A stretch of 33,608 nt of DNA. It comes from Chitinophaga pinensis (GTDB lineage: Bacteria > Bacteroidota > Bacteroidia > Flavobacteriales_D > Crocinitomicaceae). Location: the NCBI GenBank assembly GCA_943327315.2, contig CALPWQ020000019.1, positions 1 to 33,608 on the forward strand, written 5' to 3'. The position numbers and the translations under genes were made by a program. Position 1 is the stretch's first letter. Each line of letters starts with the position of its first letter. Shown one piece after another: positions 32,104 through 33,608 of the stretch. The notes beneath the pieces were generated by a model. It did not search any database, had not been told where the DNA came from, and was given only the letters and a program-made list of their open reading frames with translations.

Positions 32104-32715
32104 TTATGCCTTTATGGTTTGGTAAATGGGCAGATACTCTTCAATGAATTCAGCCGTTCTTCGCTCTGTAAATGTTGTTGAAAAATACAGGTGCTGGCAT
32201 TTTGGAAGACTTTCAAACAAGCGAATCAATTGCATTTTGTGGCCTGTGCGGAACAGTTCCACCATATCATCGAGAATGAGCAGTTTCAATTTTCCGACAT
32301 TAAACCCATTTTGGATGTACAACTCATACAGGCGCTTAGGATTCGCCACGATGATTTCTGTCCCATCAAAAATATCATTGCGTTGTTGGAGGATATTTCC
32401 TCTGTCATGGGCAAGGTCTACAGTTAAATCCAACCATCGGGTATATTTTGACAGCTCTGCATGCAAGTCATACGCCTTTTGGTCGCTTGCACAAACAATG
32501 ATTGCACGGGGAGATCCCTCTGCAGGCTCGTTCACTTTTTCAAGAATAGAAACAAGTGCAGCCGTAGTTTTTCCACTTCCTTCTGGAGCTTCCGCCAGGG
32601 TATTTTTTCCCGATCGAATCCCATTAATCACTGAATTTTGAAATTCATTGAGTGCAGTAAAATTCTTTTCTGCTAGTAATTCTGCCAGTTCAGGACGTAA
32701 ATTTTCGAATGCCAT
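32104..32715 (-). CDS. Single-domain DEAD-box helicase-like protein
   Basis: This 203-residue protein holds only the first RecA-like domain of a DEAD-box helicase. Its motifs in order are: Q-like FQNSVI (about 26), Walker A APEGSGKTT (about 43-51), Ia-like IIVCASDQKAYDLHAEL, Ib-like IVANPKRLYEL, motif II ILDDM in place of DEAD, and motif III STT in place of SAT. It then ends about 30 residues later. Normal DEAD proteins are about 370 residues or longer, with motifs IV-VI in a second domain; neither downstream frame supplies one. The catalytic Glu of DEAD is Asp here. It overlaps mazG by 1 nt (TAATG). It may be an ATPase or RNA-binding scaffold rather than a helicase. Confidence 0.82.
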   Translation of the reverse strand: MAFENLRPELAELLAEKNFTALNEFQNSVINGIRSGKNTLAEAPEGSGKTTAALVSILEKVNEPAEGSPRAIIVCASDQKAYDLHAELSKYTRWLDLTVDLAHDRGNILQQRNDIFDGTEIIVANPKRLYELYIQNGFNVGKLKLLILDDMVELFRTGHKMQLIRLFESLPKCQHLYFSTTFTERRTAEFIEEYLPIYQTIKA

Positions 32716-33041
32716 TATTTCAGTTTATCATTTTCTTTATGCCGCGAATGGTCGCGATTTGTTTTCTTTTCAAGGTTCTTTTCCAAGGCTTTTTCGAGGT
32801 CCACACCTGTTTGATTTGCCATGCACATCAAAACAAATAGTACATCCGCCATTTCGTCGCCAAGGTCCTTATTTTTATCCGATTCCTTCTCACTTTGCTC
32901 GCCGTATCTTCTCGACATGATGCGTGCCACCTCACCCACTTCTTCCACGAGAATCGCCATGTTGGTCATTTCATCGAAATACCTCACACCATACTCTTGA
33001 ATCCATTGGTCAATTTTCGCTTGTGCTTCTTGTATTGTCAT
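32715..33041 (-). CDS. MazG-family nucleotide pyrophosphohydrolase
   Basis: This compact 108-residue, single-domain MazG-like enzyme probably hydrolyses (d)NTPs or damaged nucleotides to the monophosphate. Metal ligands sit in ILVEEVGEVARIMSRRYGEQ (EExxE, about 31-50) and LGDEMADVLFVLMCMAN (ExxD, about 60-76). The C-terminus is lysine-rich (KKTNRDHSRHKENDKLK). It is the first gene of the apparent operon with the single-domain DEAD-like gene, coupled by a 1-nt overlap. No clear TAnnTTTG box is seen upstream; the upstream region is the repeat-rich non-coding stretch. Confidence 0.9.
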   Translation of the reverse strand: MTIQEAQAKIDQWIQEYGVRYFDEMTNMAILVEEVGEVARIMSRRYGEQSEKESDKNKDLGDEMADVLFVLMCMANQTGVDLEKALEKNLEKKTNRDHSRHKENDKLK

Positions 33042-33143
33042 TCCTTGTTCAATTTGTTGCTGCGCTATTTGTTATAAAGACAAAAGACACTTCTTCGCTC
33101 TTTGAGCTCCGAAGGACAATGGACTTCAAAGTTACTAGTTACC

Positions 33144-33161
33144 AATGACGAGTTACGAGTT
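33144..33161 (-). repeat. Inverted copy of the TCGTAAY heptamer tract
   Basis: This 18-bp stretch (AATGACGAGTTACGAGTT) is the exact reverse complement of 33367-33384. It could pair with that tract across about 205 nt, closing the first two GC-rich units in a large loop. Confidence 0.8.
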
Positions 33162-33207
33162 GAGGAATTTTAGCTTCGGGCTAGACTTCAAACAAACTTC
33201 GTCATTC

Positions 33208-33258
33208 GTGGCTTCGAGACTGCTGTCGCACCTCACGTGTCCGCTGCGGCGGAGCCAC
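33208..33258. repeat. GC-rich repeat unit, copy 1 (51 bp, long form)
   Basis: Begins GTGGCTTCGAGACTGCTG and ends CGGAGCCAC. The ends can pair as a 9-bp stem with one wobble. It contains CACGTG. It is followed by degenerate TCGTAAY heptamers at 33262-33300. Confidence 0.9.
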
Positions 33259-33261
33259 CTA

Positions 33262-33300
33262 ATTCGTAATTTGTAATTCGTAACTCGTAATTAGTAATTC
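33262..33300. repeat. Degenerate TCGTAAY heptamer array
   Basis: Consecutive 7-bp units TTGTAAT, TCGTAAC, TCGTAAT and TAGTAAT follow an initial TTCGTAAT. Shorter runs of the same heptamer follow each of the other GC-rich units (about 33366-33392, 33441-33466, 33508-33533). Confidence 0.8.
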
Positions 33301-33313
33301 TTTATTCCCAAGC

Positions 33314-33364
33314 GTGGCTTCGAGACTGCTGTCGCACCTCACGTGTCAGCTGCGGTGGAGCCAC
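33314..33364. repeat. GC-rich repeat unit, copy 2 (51 bp, long form)
   Basis: Differs from copy 1 at only two positions (CC to CA in the middle, and CGG to TGG before AGCCAC). The second change turns a stem G-C pair into a G-T wobble. It is preceded by the linker TTTATTCCCAAGC, shared with copy 3. Confidence 0.9.
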
Positions 33365-33405
33365 CTAACTCGTAACTCGTCATTCGTAATTCTTTATTCC
33401 CAAGC

Positions 33406-33438
33406 GTGGCTTCGAGACTGCTGTCGCACCTCAGCCAC
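33406..33438. repeat. GC-rich repeat unit, copy 3 (33 bp, deleted form)
   Basis: Identical to copy 2 except for an 18-bp internal deletion. The terminal GTGGCT/AGCCAC arms stay intact. Confidence 0.9.
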
Positions 33439-33472
33439 CTAACTCGTAATTCTTAATTCTTAATTCCCAAGC

Positions 33473-33505
33473 GTGGCTTCGAGACTGCTGTCGCACCTCA
33501 GCCAC
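33473..33505. repeat. GC-rich repeat unit, copy 4 (33 bp, deleted form)
   Basis: Identical to copy 3 over the whole 33 bp and preceded by the related linker TAATTCCCAAGC. Start-to-start distances between successive copies are 106, 92 and 67 bp. Confidence 0.9.
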
Positions 33506-33608
33506 CTAACTCGTCATTCGTAACTCATAACTCTGCATTCTTCATTTTTAATTTTTAATTCATTGGTCACTCCCTGCTCTTCGAATCTATAATTATAGTG
33601 ACCGGTCC

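Larger units (their letters stand above)
33042..33608. other. Non-coding repeat-rich region at right edge
   Basis: About 560 bp without a credible gene; the ORF-track entries here are short shadows. It holds the upstream region of mazG, inverted heptamer tracts, four copies of a GC-rich unit, and palindromes at the very end (CTATAATTATAG, 33587-33598; GGTCAC/GTGACC, 33565-33603; GACCGGTC, 33600-33607). The window stops in this region, so the neighbour on the right is unknown. Confidence 0.75.

Noticed and set aside
32126-32641. 171-aa plus-strand ORF
   Set aside because: Fully antisense to the DEAD-like gene, which has clear motifs; the antisense product has none.
33208-33505. CRISPR array
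   Set aside because: Only four units, with two lengths, uneven spacing (106, 92, 67 bp), spacers made of repeated heptamers, and no cas genes.

Overview
The window looks like a chromosomal segment of a Bacteroidota bacterium, most likely order Flavobacteriales (Crocinitomicaceae/Fluviicola-like is a guess). Support: two proteins with type IX secretion (T9SS) C-terminal sorting domains, one carrying SprB-like repeats; a TonB-dependent receptor with an N-terminal carboxypeptidase-regulatory-like domain; an RprY-type regulator; an OmpA protein with thrombospondin type 3 repeats; a DAHP synthase fused to chorismate mutase; and several TAnnTTTG boxes, the Bacteroidota -7 promoter consensus. There is no rRNA, tRNA, phage, transposase or CRISPR. 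The density is about one gene per kb and most ORF-track lines are shadows.

Layout. 1-5145, minus strand: truA (runs off the left edge), a MuiA/DUF4139 protein, a TPR + PD40 protein and an EI24/CysZ-like membrane protein. 5236-8176, plus: purB and an unknown secreted protein. 8166-15232, minus: lnt, an OmpA-family protein with eight TSP3 repeats, a membrane-anchored beta-propeller-like protein of unknown function, and rnhB. 15333-17364, plus: a small secreted protein, a DUF4920 lipoprotein and mnmH (tRNA 2-selenouridine synthase).

17368-25666, all minus, is the most interesting block. In transcription order it holds a PhoB-like response regulator, a TonB-dependent receptor without a SusD partner, a T9SS-exported beta-helix/PKD surface protein, a second PhoB-like regulator and a PhoR-like histidine kinase. 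Upstream of the receptor is a helically phased array of TTAA/TTAT elements (11-bp period) that includes a tandem 11-mer; related paired elements precede the surface-protein gene. I read this as a self-contained regulated uptake system, possibly phosphate-responsive. The repeats and gene order are seen directly; the signal is inference.

25933-31614, plus: an rprY-like regulator translationally coupled to tsaB, then the shikimate genes (DAHP synthase-chorismate mutase and aroA, both with GTG starts), a MazG-like pyrophosphohydrolase plus a NUDIX hydrolase, and a SprB-repeat T9SS protein. 31684-33041, minus: an apparent operon of mazG, a single-domain DEAD-box-like protein and a small unknown protein. 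The last ~560 bp are non-coding and hold an unusual composite repeat: four copies of a GC-rich 51/33-bp stem-capable unit embedded in degenerate TCGTAAY heptamers.

Rho-independent terminators are clear after many transcription units. Several TAnnTTTG boxes lie only 4-6 nt upstream of ATG (truA, EI24, lnt), which suggests leaderless or near-leaderless mRNAs.
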